The notes under the pieces are model-generated. The model saw only the letters and a list, made by a program, of their open reading frames with translations. It was not told where the DNA came from and ran no database searches. 64,000 nt of DNA. Origin: Chryseobacterium echinoideorum. Its GTDB lineage: Bacteria; Bacteroidota; Bacteroidia; Flavobacteriales; Weeksellaceae. Shown in pieces: positions 47,045 to 56,412 of the stretch (positions within the stretch are counted from its first letter, which is position 1; each line of letters starts with the position of its first letter). Where the stretch lies: assembly GCF_007474535.1 (NCBI RefSeq), contig NZ_VKNW01000007.1, positions 62,001 to 126,000 of the forward strand, read 5' to 3'. The position numbers and the translations under genes are program-made.

Positions 47045-48349
47045 TCAACCCAATAATTTATTTTTCAACTTATTAAACTGATATTCTATTTTATCCAAAC
47101 ACAAATTTCCGATACTTCCCTGATGCGTATGATTTAAATTTCCAATCTCAAAATCGAACGCATTATTTTCAATCTCCTGCCCTACTTTTACATAAGCATC
47201 ACGAAATGAACTTCCGTTTTTCACTTCTTCATTGATCTTTTCAACGCTGAAGAGATATTTGTACTTCTCATCCTCCAAAATTCCGTCTTTTACCTGAATG
47301 TTTGGTAAGGTATAATTTAAAATTTCCAAACATTCTTTTAAGGAATCAATTGCAGGAAAAAGAATTTCCTTTGTCAACTGCATATCTCGGTGATACCCTG
47401 AAGGAAGGTTATTTGTGAGCAAAATAAATTCATTCGGTAATGACTGTATTCTGTTGCAACGTGCACGAACCAGTTCAAAAATATCAGGATTTTTTTTGTG
47501 AGGCATAATGCTGCTTCCCGTTGTAAATTCTTTTGGAAAGCTTATAAAATCAAAATTCTGGCTTAAATACAGACAAATATCATAAGCAAATTTCCCCAAC
47601 GTTCCAGCCAAAGTCGCCATTGCCATTGATAGCATTTTCTCCGACTTTCCGCGTGTCATTTGAGCGTAAACAGAATTGTAATTCATCGACTGAAAGCCTA
47701 AATTATATGTTGTACTTTCACGGTCTATCGGGAAAGACGAACCGTAACCTGCCGCCGAACCCAATGGATTTTTATTAATGATATTTTTAACCGAAAAAAG
47801 CATCTCAACATCATCCAACAACGCTTCAGCATACGCTCCAAACCACAATCCGAACGAGGAAGGCATTGCAATCTGCAAATGCGTATATCCCGGAAGCAAC
47901 ACATTTTTATGCTGTTCTGCCAATTTAATTAATATCTGAAAGAATTCGTCCGTTAATGCTGTAATTTCACGGATTTCATCCAGTAAATACAGTTTTATAT
48001 CCAATAAAACCTGATCGTTTCTTGAACGTGCTGTATGAATTTTCTTCCCTGTATCCCCTAATTTTTCAATTAAAATTGATTCAATCTGGGAATGAATATC
48101 TTCCGCAGTTTTATCAATTTCAAAAGTACCGTTTTCTATATTGTCTAAAATTTCTGCTAAAACAAATAACATTTTCTCAGATTCCTCATTAGAAATAATC
48201 CCGACTTCTGCCAACATTTTGCAATGTGCCATTGAACCTTTGACATCGTATTTTGCCAGACGTTCATCAAAGTCAAGATCTTTCCCGACTGTGAATGTAT
48301 TGACTAATATATTGGTGGCGTTATCGTCTTTTTGCCATATTTTTTTCAT
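47045..48349 (-). CDS. argH: Argininosuccinate lyase
   Basis: Splits argininosuccinate into arginine and fumarate, the last step of arginine synthesis. About 434 aa from ATG 48349 (MKKIWQKDD). The longer frame adds 18 residues that come from a repeat and are unlikely. The fumarase/lyase signature GSSIMPHKKNPD, with its catalytic-loop Ser, is present, as are the TARSRNDQV and GYTHLQIAMPS blocks. It is the last gene of the arginine operon, separated from argE by a repeat region of about 440 nt. Confidence 0.96.
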   Translation of the reverse strand: MKKIWQKDDNATNILVNTFTVGKDLDFDERLAKYDVKGSMAHCKMLAEVGIISNEESEKMLFVLAEILDNIENGTFEIDKTAEDIHSQIESILIEKLGDTGKKIHTARSRNDQVLLDIKLYLLDEIREITALTDEFFQILIKLAEQHKNVLLPGYTHLQIAMPSSFGLWFGAYAEALLDDVEMLFSVKNIINKNPLGSAAGYGSSFPIDRESTTYNLGFQSMNYNSVYAQMTRGKSEKMLSMAMATLAGTLGKFAYDICLYLSQNFDFISFPKEFTTGSSIMPHKKNPDIFELVRARCNRIQSLPNEFILLTNNLPSGYHRDMQLTKEILFPAIDSLKECLEILNYTLPNIQVKDGILEDEKYKYLFSVEKINEEVKNGSSFRDAYVKVGQEIENNAFDFEIGNLNHTHQGSIGNLCLDKIEYQFNKLKNKLLG

Positions 48350-48792
48350 AAAATTTCTTTTTTGTTGGATGATGGAAGCTGGGTGATGGAAGTTTACTAC
48401 CAACCGCTTTATCTTCCTTTCTTATTTAATTTAAAATCTAATTTTGTCGTTCCGACAAAGGAGGCATCTCTTTTAAGAACGCTAGAGATTCTTCAATCCA
48501 CTTCGTTTCTTTCAGAATGACATAACTTTTTATTTTAAAATTTTCTTTTGTCTTAAAACAAAAGAAACAAAAGTTCAAGACTGGAAACTCCGGCTAAAAT
48601 TTTAAAGAACTTCCTAAAATTTCCAAACTCGGGCGGAAAGGCTATTAAGTTATTTTAGTAACGATTTTTGCCGCCACTCAAACAGTGGAGATTTTTTAAC
48701 GGAATTTCTTCAAAATTTTTTAACGCCTCCGTTTCCTAAGTCATTTTTAGAATATTTCATAAACTTCCAGCTCCCCACTTCCATCATCCAGC
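48350..48792. repeat. Composite repeat region between argE and argH
   Basis: No gene. Outer arms near 48363-48395 and 48760-48790 are inverted copies of GGATGATGGAAG plus GGAAGTT. Inside are palindromic element copy 2 (48444-48523, ends TTGTCG and GAATGACA) and a stretch of about 200 bp (about 48545-48750) with blocks AACAAAAGAAACAAAAGTTC, AAGACTGGAAAC and TTTTTTAACG. That stretch recurs at about 53157-53395. Confidence 0.7.
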
Positions 48793-49875
48793 TTACAATA
48801 CCTTCTCCAAAATCTTGATGTAAATCTCAATTCCTTCTGCTATTTCCTTTATATAAATGTATTCATCCGCGGTATGAGAACGGGTACTATCTCCAGGTCC
48901 GAGCTTTACGGAGATGCACGGAATGATCGCCTGATCAGATGAAGTTGGCGAACCGTACGTTGTCCTTCCGATCGCTAATCCTGCCTGTACAAAAGGATGA
49001 TCTTTTTCTATTTTTGAAGAATTGAGTCTGAAAGATCTCGCCGTTAAAGTTGATTTCACCTGCGATTGGATGATTTCAAATGCCTCTTGATTAGAATATT
49101 CGTCTGTAACTCTTACATCTAAAGTAAAAGTACATGATTCCGGAACGACATTATGCTGAACTCCGGCGTGAATTCCCGAAAGTGTCACCTTAACTTCACC
49201 TAAGTAATCCGAAACTTTTGGAAATTTGAAATTTAAGATATTCTGCAAATCTTCCATACATTTTACAATCGAATTATCATCATTCGGATGAGCGGCGTGA
49301 GAAGGAGTACCTTTCATTTCACCGTCAATTACCAAAAGTCCTTTTTCTGCAATCGCCAGATTCATCTGCGTGGGTTCTCCTACAATGGCGAGTTCGATAT
49401 TAGGTAATTGAGGGAAAAGCGCTTCAATACCGTCAAAACCTGAAATCTCCTCCTCTGCCGTCAAAGCAATAATTAAGTTATATTGTAAATTTTCTTTTTC
49501 ATAAAAGTGTAAAAAAACCTGCGCCATCGAAACCAATGAAGCTCCCGCATCATTACTTCCCAATCCGAATAATTTTCCGTCTTTTTCAATCGGAACAAAC
49601 GGATCTAAAGTATATGCTTTGTTGGGTTTTACGGTATCGTGATGTGTATTCAGCAAAATAGATGGCTTAAAAACATCAAAATTTTTGTTTACCGCCCAAA
49701 TGTTATTTTTAAAACGTTTTGTCGGAATGTGATGTTTTTTGAAAAAACTTTCAATCTCCACAGACGTATTAAATTCATCCTTGCTGAATGACGGAATTTC
49801 AATCATTTTTTTCAACAAATCGACTGCATTATTCAGTAATTCTTCTTTACTATAAACAGATTTCAGTTCCTGCAT
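48793..49875 (-). CDS. argE: M20 family N-acyl-citrulline/ornithine deacylase
   Basis: A 360-aa zinc metallopeptidase-like enzyme. Metal and catalytic residues are in NTHHDTVKP, GLGSNDAGAS, TAEEEISG, GEPT and RSHTADEY. In organisms with argF' it removes the acyl group from N-acylcitrulline rather than from N-acylornithine, giving citrulline for ArgG. That assignment follows from the neighbouring carbamoyltransferase. Its start overlaps the argB end by 26 nt, showing tight coupling. Confidence 0.9.
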   Translation of the reverse strand: MQELKSVYSKEELLNNAVDLLKKMIEIPSFSKDEFNTSVEIESFFKKHHIPTKRFKNNIWAVNKNFDVFKPSILLNTHHDTVKPNKAYTLDPFVPIEKDGKLFGLGSNDAGASLVSMAQVFLHFYEKENLQYNLIIALTAEEEISGFDGIEALFPQLPNIELAIVGEPTQMNLAIAEKGLLVIDGEMKGTPSHAAHPNDDNSIVKCMEDLQNILNFKFPKVSDYLGEVKVTLSGIHAGVQHNVVPESCTFTLDVRVTDEYSNQEAFEIIQSQVKSTLTARSFRLNSSKIEKDHPFVQAGLAIGRTTYGSPTSSDQAIIPCISVKLGPGDSTRSHTADEYIYIKEIAEGIEIYIKILEKVL

Positions 49876-50644
49876 GATGGTTTTCTATATGGTTTTTCAG
49901 TTCGGTTTCTTTAATTAAGAATACCTTATTGACATTATTTTTTACTGCTCCTAAAGCATTTTCCAGTTTGGGAAGAATTCCTTTATGAAGTTTTCCTTCC
50001 TCTTTTAGGGCTGAAAATTCGTCTTCAGAAATATTTTTAATAACTGATTCCGGATTGTTTACATCTTCCAAAACACCTTCTTTATCAAAGCAGTACAGCA
50101 ATTCAACATCATATTTTATGGATAAAGCCTGTGCAATTACCGAAGCAATAGTATCTGCATTGGTATTAAAAAGATGACCTTTTTTATCGTGAGTAATTGC
50201 CGAAAATACAGGAACCAGTTCCAGTTTCAGCAATTTTGAAATTAATTTTTTGTTTACACTTTTTTCGGTGATATCTCCCACAAATCCGAAATCTATTTCG
50301 GCGTGTTCTCTTTTTTTGGCTTTAATTAAATTCGCATCCGCTCCCGAAAAACCAATGGCTTTACATTTCTTCTGCTGAAGTTTTACTACAATATTTTTGT
50401 TGATTCCTCCTGCATAAACCATTGTCACAATATCCAATGTATCTTTATCGGTTATTCTCCTTCCGTTTACGAGCTTCTGCTCAATTCCCAATTTATCTGA
50501 TAAAGTCGTTGCTAATTTCCCTCCTCCATGAACCAGAATTTTCTTTTCCTGAATTTCAGAAAACTGCTCTAAAAACTGTTCTAATAATTCCTCGTCATCA
50601 ATTAATGCTCCGCCAATTTTAATGATGTATAATTTTTCTTTCAT
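49850..50644 (-). CDS. argB: Acetylglutamate kinase
   Basis: A 264-aa amino-acid kinase that phosphorylates N-acylglutamate with ATP. The N-terminal IIKIGGALIDD and HGGGKLAT loops bind nucleotide and substrate, with NGRRITDKDTLD and FNTNADTIAS further on. The length is normal. In a succinyl-type pathway it would act on N-succinylglutamate. It is encoded between argF' and argE. Confidence 0.93.
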   Translation of the reverse strand: MKEKLYIIKIGGALIDDEELLEQFLEQFSEIQEKKILVHGGGKLATTLSDKLGIEQKLVNGRRITDKDTLDIVTMVYAGGINKNIVVKLQQKKCKAIGFSGADANLIKAKKREHAEIDFGFVGDITEKSVNKKLISKLLKLELVPVFSAITHDKKGHLFNTNADTIASVIAQALSIKYDVELLYCFDKEGVLEDVNNPESVIKNISEDEFSALKEEGKLHKGILPKLENALGAVKNNVNKVFLIKETELKNHIENHHAGTEICL

Positions 50645-50660
50645 TGCAATCCTTTTTATA

Positions 50661-50734
50661 ACCCTGTCAAGATTTAAAACCTTGACAGGGTTTAGTATGG
50701 GAAACCTAACAGGTTTTTAAAACCTGTTAGGTTT
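50661..50734. repeat. Two adjacent palindromes between argF' and argB
   Basis: ACCCTGTCAAG (50661-50671) pairs with CTTGACAGGGT (50681-50691). AAACCTAACAGGTTTT (50702-50717) pairs with AAAACCTGTTAGGTTT (50719-50734), a 16-bp stem. The first shares its core with the inverted repeat at 397-433. They may attenuate or stabilise the transcript, or be dispersed repeats. Confidence 0.75.
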
Positions 50735-50738
50735 GATT

Positions 50739-51698
50739 TTATTTAGAATTCAATTCATCCAATATTTCAGAAAAAACCGCCTGCGCAGAGAAAATACGGT
50801 TTTTTGCCTGCTGATAAATGATCGAGCTTTCACCATCCATCACTTCATCACTCAATTCTACATTTCGGCGAACCGGAAGACAGTGCATTACCTTTGCATT
50901 GTTGGCATTAGCCAACTTTTCATTCGTGAGCATCCAACTTTCTTTTACTTCAGGCATTGCTGCGTAATCATCAAAAGACGACCAATTTTTCACATAAATA
51001 AAATCCGCATCTTTCAGTGCTTCATCCTGATTGTGAATAACTTTCACATCTTTTGTAAAGTTTTTATCCAGATCATATCCTTGCGGATTGGCGATGACAA
51101 AATCGACACCCATTTCCTGTATCCATTCAGCGAAAGAGTTTCCTACAGCATGAGCAATCGGCTTGATATGAGGCGCCCAAGTTAAAACCACTTTCGGTTT
51201 ACGTTTTTCTTCCCAGTTTTCGGTAATGGTGATGCAATCTGCTAAACTTTGTAAAGGATGACGTGTCGCAGATTCCAGAGAAATAACCGGAACTTTCGCA
51301 TGTTGTTCAAACTGGCTTAAAATGCTTTCGTTCACATCATCTTCCTTGCTTTTCATTCCTGCAAAACAACGAACGGCGATAATATCGCAATACTGATTTA
51401 ATACTTCAATAGCATCTTTGATATGTTCAACGGTATCGCCGTTCATCACTGCGCCGTCTGCGAATTCAAGATTCCATGCTTCCTGAGCCGCATTTAAGAT
51501 TAAAACATTTAATCCTAAATTCTGAGCCGCAATCTGACTGCTTAAACGGGTTCTCAAACTTGAATTTAAAAACACAAGTCCTATTGTTTTTCCTTTTCCT
51601 TTTTCAGGTTCCGAAAGAGGGTTTTCTTTAATTTGTAAAGCTTTTTTTATAATTTCCTGTAAGTTTTCAACATCGCTTACAGAGGTGAATTTTTTCAT
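50739..51698 (-). CDS. argF': N-acylornithine carbamoyltransferase
   Basis: About 319 aa from the start MKKFTSVSD, which fits the family. A 52-residue GTG-initiated extension to 51854 comes from repeat-rich DNA. The carbamoyl-phosphate loop is NSSLRTR, where ordinary enzymes have STRT. HPLQS and HCLPVRRN match the N-acetyl/N-succinylornithine branch, not plain ornithine transcarbamylase. Residue 90 (GDTV-EHI) decides acyl preference in this branch: Pro in the Bacteroides succinyl enzyme, Glu in the Xanthomonas acetyl enzyme. Here it is Val, so the substrate is uncertain and perhaps succinylornithine. Confidence 0.92.
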   Translation of the reverse strand: MKKFTSVSDVENLQEIIKKALQIKENPLSEPEKGKGKTIGLVFLNSSLRTRLSSQIAAQNLGLNVLILNAAQEAWNLEFADGAVMNGDTVEHIKDAIEVLNQYCDIIAVRCFAGMKSKEDDVNESILSQFEQHAKVPVISLESATRHPLQSLADCITITENWEEKRKPKVVLTWAPHIKPIAHAVGNSFAEWIQEMGVDFVIANPQGYDLDKNFTKDVKVIHNQDEALKDADFIYVKNWSSFDDYAAMPEVKESWMLTNEKLANANNAKVMHCLPVRRNVELSDEVMDGESSIIYQQAKNRIFSAQAVFSEILDELNSK

Positions 51699-51873
51699 TT
51701 GGTAATTTTTATTTTTCCAATGGACAAATGGAATATCCATTTCATTTTGAATTGATTTTAAAGATTCTTGTATCTTGTATATTTTAAACTGAGTTTTTAG
51801 CGCTATGGTCGCGAAGCTTTGTTTTAAACATTTTCGGTCGCAAAGGCGTTTCACTCAGCTAATGAGAGTTGTA

Positions 51874-51943
51874 TTTGTCATTCTGACGAAGGAAGAATCT
51901 AATTTTTCATTTTGCCTACTTTAGATTCCTACGGAATGACAAA
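51874..51943. repeat. Dispersed palindromic element, copy 3
   Basis: Ends TTTGTCATTC and GGAATGACAAA with inner arms AGAATCTAA and TTAGATTCC. It lies between argD and argF'. Confidence 0.7.
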
Positions 51944-52001
51944 CTTTGCGCTAAATTTAATTTCAAATAAGCCTTCTCAGCTTTCTTTAATATCTTAGAA
52001 C

Positions 52002-53141
52002 TTAAATATTCTCCAATATTTCTTTCAAAGCATTTATGAATAGATCAGTTTCTTCTTTCTTAATGTTAAGCGCCGGAAGAATCCTTAAGACCGCTTTATC
52101 ATTAGAGTTTCCTGTGAAAATATGATGATGGTACAAGAGGCTGTTCCTCACTTCAGAGCAATCTCTGTCGAGTTCAATCCCAATCATCAAGCCTTTCCTT
52201 CGGATGTTTTTGATATGTGGAAAATCCTTAATTTCATTTTCAATATATTCGCCCATTTTTTGAACATTTTCGATAAGATTTTCATCTTTCATAATGTCTA
52301 AAACCGCAATTGCCGCTACACAAGCCAAGTGATTCCCCCCGAAAGTTGTTCCCAGCAAACCGTTGCTTGCTTGAAACTTCGGATGAATCAAAACACCGCC
52401 AATCGGAAAACCATTTCCCATTCCTTTTGCGGTGGTGATGATATCTGCTTCAATTCCAAACTCCTGATGGGCAAAGAAATAGCCGCTTCTTCCGTATCCC
52501 GACTGAACTTCATCCAAAATCAAAACAGCATCATATTTTTCGCACAATTCTTTGATTTTAGTTAAAAATTCAACTGTTGGAATCATAATTCCGCCTACTC
52601 CCTGAATTGCTTCAATGATGACGGATGAAATTTCATTTCCCTGTTTTTCAAAAACTTCTTCAAGCTGTTCGATATTGTTCCATTCAGACTTAATGAATCT
52701 TTCATCATAATTTACCGGAGCTACAATTTTAGGATTGTCCGTCACCGAAACGGCCGCCGAAGTTCTTCCATGAAATGAACCTGAAAAATACAACACTTTA
52801 CTTTTTCCGTTATGAAATGAAGCTAGTTTTAAGGCATTTTCATTGGCTTCTGCTCCTGAATTACATAAAAACAAATTGTAATCTTCCAAACCTGAAAGTT
52901 TTCCTAATTTTTCAGCTAGTTCAGTCTGCAATTCATTCTGAACCGAGTTTGAGTAGAAAGATATTTTGTCTAATTGATTTTTTAACTGAGTCTGATAGTG
53001 CGGATGGTTGTGCCCGATAGAAATTACTGCGTGACCTCCGTAAAAATCAAGATATTTTTTTCCTTTATCGTCCCAGAGAAATGACCCCTGAGCTTTTATC
53101 GGATTGATGTTGAATAATGGATATACGTTGAATAAATTCAT
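52002..53141 (-). CDS. argD: Acetylornithine/N-acylornithine aminotransferase
   Basis: A 379-aa class III PLP aminotransferase that makes N-acylornithine from N-acylglutamate semialdehyde. Key parts are CNSGAEANENALKLA near the cofactor, LILDEVQSGYGRSG, and the PLP lysine near 239 in TTAKGMGNGFPIGG. Length and motifs are complete. It lies within the arginine operon between argC and argF'. Confidence 0.95.
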   Translation of the reverse strand: MNLFNVYPLFNINPIKAQGSFLWDDKGKKYLDFYGGHAVISIGHNHPHYQTQLKNQLDKISFYSNSVQNELQTELAEKLGKLSGLEDYNLFLCNSGAEANENALKLASFHNGKSKVLYFSGSFHGRTSAAVSVTDNPKIVAPVNYDERFIKSEWNNIEQLEEVFEKQGNEISSVIIEAIQGVGGIMIPTVEFLTKIKELCEKYDAVLILDEVQSGYGRSGYFFAHQEFGIEADIITTAKGMGNGFPIGGVLIHPKFQASNGLLGTTFGGNHLACVAAIAVLDIMKDENLIENVQKMGEYIENEIKDFPHIKNIRRKGLMIGIELDRDCSEVRNSLLYHHHIFTGNSNDKAVLRILPALNIKKEETDLFINALKEILENI

Positions 53142-53156
53142 TTTTTATTTTTTTAT

Positions 53157-53395
53157 TTTTCTTTTGCCTTGAAATCGCAGATTCGACGTAGTCAAACAAA
53201 AGAAACAAAAGTTCAAGACTGGAAACTTCTGCTAAAAAATATTTTTGTTCTCTAAAAATTCTAAAACTTGCGCAAAATCAGCATTTGTTTTTCGGTTCTA
53301 CATTTGTTTCGCACTTCAAACAGTAGAATTTTTTTAACGTTCACAAAATTATTTTTTTTAACGCTGCATTTTCATAAGTCGTTTTTGTTTGAGCT
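53157..53395. repeat. About 200-bp dispersed repeat between argC and argD
   Basis: It shares ordered blocks with the region at about 48545-48750: AACAAAAGAAACAAAAGTTC, AAGACTGGAAACT, a CACTTCAAACAGT or CACTCAAACAGT block, TTTTTTAACG and a final CATAAGTCGTTTTTG. The stretches between blocks differ. It has no coding frame. Confidence 0.7.
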
Positions 53396-53438
53396 TTTAA
53401 AATTCACGATTGACTATTTGACAATTGACTTTTAAAAT

Positions 53439-54419
53439 TTAAAACGCAATCGGTTTCAAGTTCAATCCTAAATTTTCTTCCCAACCCATCGCAATGTTCA
53501 TATTTTGAACTGCCTGTCCGGAAGCTCCTTTCAACAAATTGTCAATCGCTGAATGAATGACCGCAACATTCTCACATTTTTCAATCTGTATCACACAGCG
53601 ATTGGTATTGACAACTTGTTTTAAATCAATTGCTTTTTCGCTTACCTGTACAAAAGGCTCATCTGCATAAAAATCTTCAAACAACTGATGGATCTCTGAA
53701 AGTTCTGCATCTGTTTTCACGGTGGAACTTGTAAAAATGCCTCTCGCAAAATCTCCTCTCCATGGAACAAAATTCAGACTGATTTCATGGGTGTTAAAAG
53801 AAATTAATTGTTGTAAAATCTCAGCCACATGTTGATGTCTCAAAGTTTTATACGCTGAAATATTATCGTTCCTCCAGGTGAAATGCGTAGTAGGTTGTAA
53901 AGACTGACCTGCACCCGTGGAACCCGTGATTCCTGTTGTGTAAACTTCATTCAATAAACCTTTTTGAGCTAATGGAAGCAGAGCCAGTTGAATTGCTGTT
54001 GCAAAACATCCCGGATTTGCAATACTTTTTGCTCCTGAAAGTTGTTTTTTGTTGATTTCAGGTAAACCGTAGATAAAATTTCTGTTTTCAAAATTTCCAT
54101 CTAAACGAAAATCATTTCCTAAATCTATTACTAATGTTTCATCTTTTACAGGATTTTGAGTCAGCCAATTTTGACTTTCTTTGTGAGGAAGGCATAGAAA
54201 CAAAATATCTACATCTTCAGGCTGATCCGTTAAAACCATTTCACAAACCGTCGTTAAATCCGGGTACAAGTATGAAATTTTTGTTCCCGAATTTGAACGG
54301 CTATATAAAAAACTCAATGATACATTGGGATGAAAAACCAACAGACGAACCAATTCGCTTCCTGTGTAACCGTTGGCTCCGATGATTCCTGTTGTTTTTA
54401 TTTTTTTTTGATTAATCAT
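53439..54419 (-). CDS. argC: N-acetyl-gamma-glutamyl-phosphate reductase
   Basis: A 326-aa NADPH-dependent reductase. The N-terminal TTGIIGANGYTGSELVRLL is the NADP-binding glycine motif. The catalytic Cys near 137 is in ANPGCFATA, and a His base is probably in LRHQHVAEIL. In the arginine operon it follows argG by 68 nt. Confidence 0.96.
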   Translation of the reverse strand: MINQKKIKTTGIIGANGYTGSELVRLLVFHPNVSLSFLYSRSNSGTKISYLYPDLTTVCEMVLTDQPEDVDILFLCLPHKESQNWLTQNPVKDETLVIDLGNDFRLDGNFENRNFIYGLPEINKKQLSGAKSIANPGCFATAIQLALLPLAQKGLLNEVYTTGITGSTGAGQSLQPTTHFTWRNDNISAYKTLRHQHVAEILQQLISFNTHEISLNFVPWRGDFARGIFTSSTVKTDAELSEIHQLFEDFYADEPFVQVSEKAIDLKQVVNTNRCVIQIEKCENVAVIHSAIDNLLKGASGQAVQNMNIAMGWEENLGLNLKPIAF

Positions 54420-54487
54420 TTTTTAATAATTATTTTTGATAGGATTTTCATCCTATCCTGAATTAAGTCGTTCCTTCGGAACTCCCA

Positions 54488-55684
54488 TTAATTTATATTC
54501 TGATTAATCTGATGGTATATATTTAAAGAATTGCTTACGATTTTTGTGTAGCCTTTCACATCTTCGCCTGTCCATGCTCTGTTTGCTTCGCCATAACTTC
54601 CGAATTTTTCGGACATCAAATCATGTTCAGATTCAATTCCATTTAAAATAAATCGGTAAGGATGAAGAGTTACAAATACTTTTCCGCTGACTGTTTTTTG
54701 AGAATCAACAAGAAAATACTCGATATTTCTCATCACCGGATCTAAGAAAAGTGCTTCGTGAAGCCAGTTTCCGTACCAATCAGACAATTGGGACTTCATC
54801 ATCTGCTGATATTTTGAAAGCGTATGTTTTTCCAATAAATGGTGCGCTTTAATGATCACAGAAGCCGCTGCTGCCTCAAAACCTACCCTTCCTTTGATTC
54901 CGACAATGGTATCTCCTACGTGAATATCACGACCGATTCCGTAAGCCGAAGCCAATTCTTCTATTTTCTGAATCGCGTAAACCGAGTGTTCAAAATTTTC
55001 ACCGTTTACCGCTACAACTTCACCATTTTTAAACTCAATTTCCAGTTCTGAAGGCTGAGTCTCTTTAATTTGCGAAGGAAAAGCTTCTTCAGGAAGATAA
55101 TTTCTTGAAGTCAGCGTTTCCCTTCCGCCAACTGAAGTTCCCCAAAGTCCTTTATTCACAGAATATTGTGCTTTTTGAAATTCCATTTCGTAGCCGTGGT
55201 TTTTCAAAAACTCAATTTCTTCTTCACGGGAAAGAACCTTATCACGGATTGGCGTAATGATCTCTACATTCGGACACATCACCTGAAAAATAAGGTCAAA
55301 ACGAACTTGATCATTTCCGGCTCCTGTACTTCCGTGAGCGATGGCATCAGCTCCGATTTCAATCGCAAATTTTGCAATTTCCTGCGCCTGAATGGTACGC
55401 TCTGCACTTACAGATAAAGGATAGGTATTATTTTTCAAGACATTTCCAAAAATCAAATATTTTACACAAGAATTATAATAATCTTTGTGAGCATCTATGC
55501 ACCTGTATTCTTTCACCCCAAGATTTAAGGCTTTTTTCTCCAGTTCTTTTTCTTCTTCTTGAGAAAAACCTCCGGTATTTACAGTTACTGCATACACCTC
55601 ATATCCAAGTGTTTCACTCAAATATTTGGCACAGTAAGAGGTATCTAAACCTCCGCTAAACGCTAAGACTACTTTCTTGCTCAT
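54488..55684 (-). CDS. argG: Argininosuccinate synthase
   Basis: A 398-aa ligase that joins citrulline and aspartate with ATP. The PP-loop AFSGGLDTSYC is at residues 8-18. The IAHGSTGAGNDQVRF block and the C-terminal GEANRAWTGEDVKGY are present. The start overlaps the end of the GNAT gene by 29 nt, so the two are translationally coupled. Confidence 0.97.
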   Translation of the reverse strand: MSKKVVLAFSGGLDTSYCAKYLSETLGYEVYAVTVNTGGFSQEEEKELEKKALNLGVKEYRCIDAHKDYYNSCVKYLIFGNVLKNNTYPLSVSAERTIQAQEIAKFAIEIGADAIAHGSTGAGNDQVRFDLIFQVMCPNVEIITPIRDKVLSREEEIEFLKNHGYEMEFQKAQYSVNKGLWGTSVGGRETLTSRNYLPEEAFPSQIKETQPSELEIEFKNGEVVAVNGENFEHSVYAIQKIEELASAYGIGRDIHVGDTIVGIKGRVGFEAAAASVIIKAHHLLEKHTLSKYQQMMKSQLSDWYGNWLHEALFLDPVMRNIEYFLVDSQKTVSGKVFVTLHPYRFILNGIESEHDLMSEKFGSYGEANRAWTGEDVKGYTKIVSNSLNIYHQINQNIN

Positions 55685-56252
55685 TATTGTATCGGTTTTT
55701 AGACTGATTGTTTTCAGTGCTGTTTTTTATCGTATCGGGAACGAAAAGCATTGCTGTACAAAGACAGTTTTTTCGTTCTTTTTTCATTAAAATATCATAA
55801 TTCACACAGCTTTTACAGCCGTTCCAGAATTCTTCATCCTGTGTCAATTCAGAATAAATAACGGGTTTATATCCCAGATCACTGTTGATCTTCATCACCG
55901 CTAAACCTGTGGTTAACCCGAAAATTTTAGCATCTGGATATTTTTTTCGGGACAAAGCGAATATTTTATCCTTGATTAAGGTTGCCACTCCCAAATGCCT
56001 GAATTCGGAAGAAACAATAAGCCCGGAATTGGCAACAAACTGTCCGTGAGACCATGTTTCTATATAACAGAAACCTACCCACTTTCCTTTATCTGTGGCA
56101 ACTACAGCGTTTCCATCAGTAATTTTTTCACTGAGGTATTCTATGGAACGTTTGGCAATACCCGTTCCTCTGCGCTGTGCAGAATCGTACATTTCCTGCT
56201 GTATTTCACACACATACATCAGATGCATGGATGAGGAAATTTCTATTTCCAT
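55656..56252 (-). CDS. GNAT acetyltransferase at head of arginine operon (probable N-acylglutamate synthase)
   Basis: A 198-aa GNAT protein. The acetyl-CoA site is around VSSEFRHLGVATLIKDKIF (about 85-103). A Cys pair (GCKSC) and a Lys- and Asn-rich tail are odd features of the C-terminus. Being first in the arginine operon and coupled to argG, it probably makes the N-acylglutamate that starts the pathway, replacing classical ArgA or ArgJ, which are absent. That assignment is by context, and the acyl donor (acetyl- or succinyl-CoA) is open. Confidence 0.75.
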   Translation of the reverse strand: MEIEISSSMHLMYVCEIQQEMYDSAQRRGTGIAKRSIEYLSEKITDGNAVVATDKGKWVGFCYIETWSHGQFVANSGLIVSSEFRHLGVATLIKDKIFALSRKKYPDAKIFGLTTGLAVMKINSDLGYKPVIYSELTQDEEFWNGCKSCVNYDILMKKERKNCLCTAMLFVPDTIKNSTENNQSKNRYNNEQESSLSV

Positions 56253-56388
56253 TTATTTATCTAAATTTTTTGGCAAATTTAAAATATAATTCCTTTTAAA
56301 ACCAAATATAAAAGATAATTTTATTGAATTAAATTGATATACAGGTAATTTTATCTTTAAATAAAATTAATATTTTGCTAAATTATTA

Positions 56389-56396
56389 TATATTTG
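56389..56396 (+). promoter_or_regulatory. Promoter -7 box of the InsA-like gene
   Basis: TATATTTG is a perfect TAnnTTTG match, 17 nt before ATG 56413. No well-spaced -33 TTG is obvious. Confidence 0.55.
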
Positions 56397-56412
56397 CTAA
56401 AAAGATATAGTT

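Noticed and set aside
48350..48403. Longer argH start
   Set aside because: The extra 18 residues are encoded by the inverted repeat arm, and the family start is at MKKIWQ.
50733..51185. A 150-codon frame opposite argF'
   Set aside because: It overlaps the carbamoyltransferase coding region entirely. It has no promoter box or domain.
51699..51854. N-terminal extension of the carbamoyltransferase from a GTG
   Set aside because: Family members begin at MKKFT-like sequences, and the extension comes from repeat-rich intergenic DNA.
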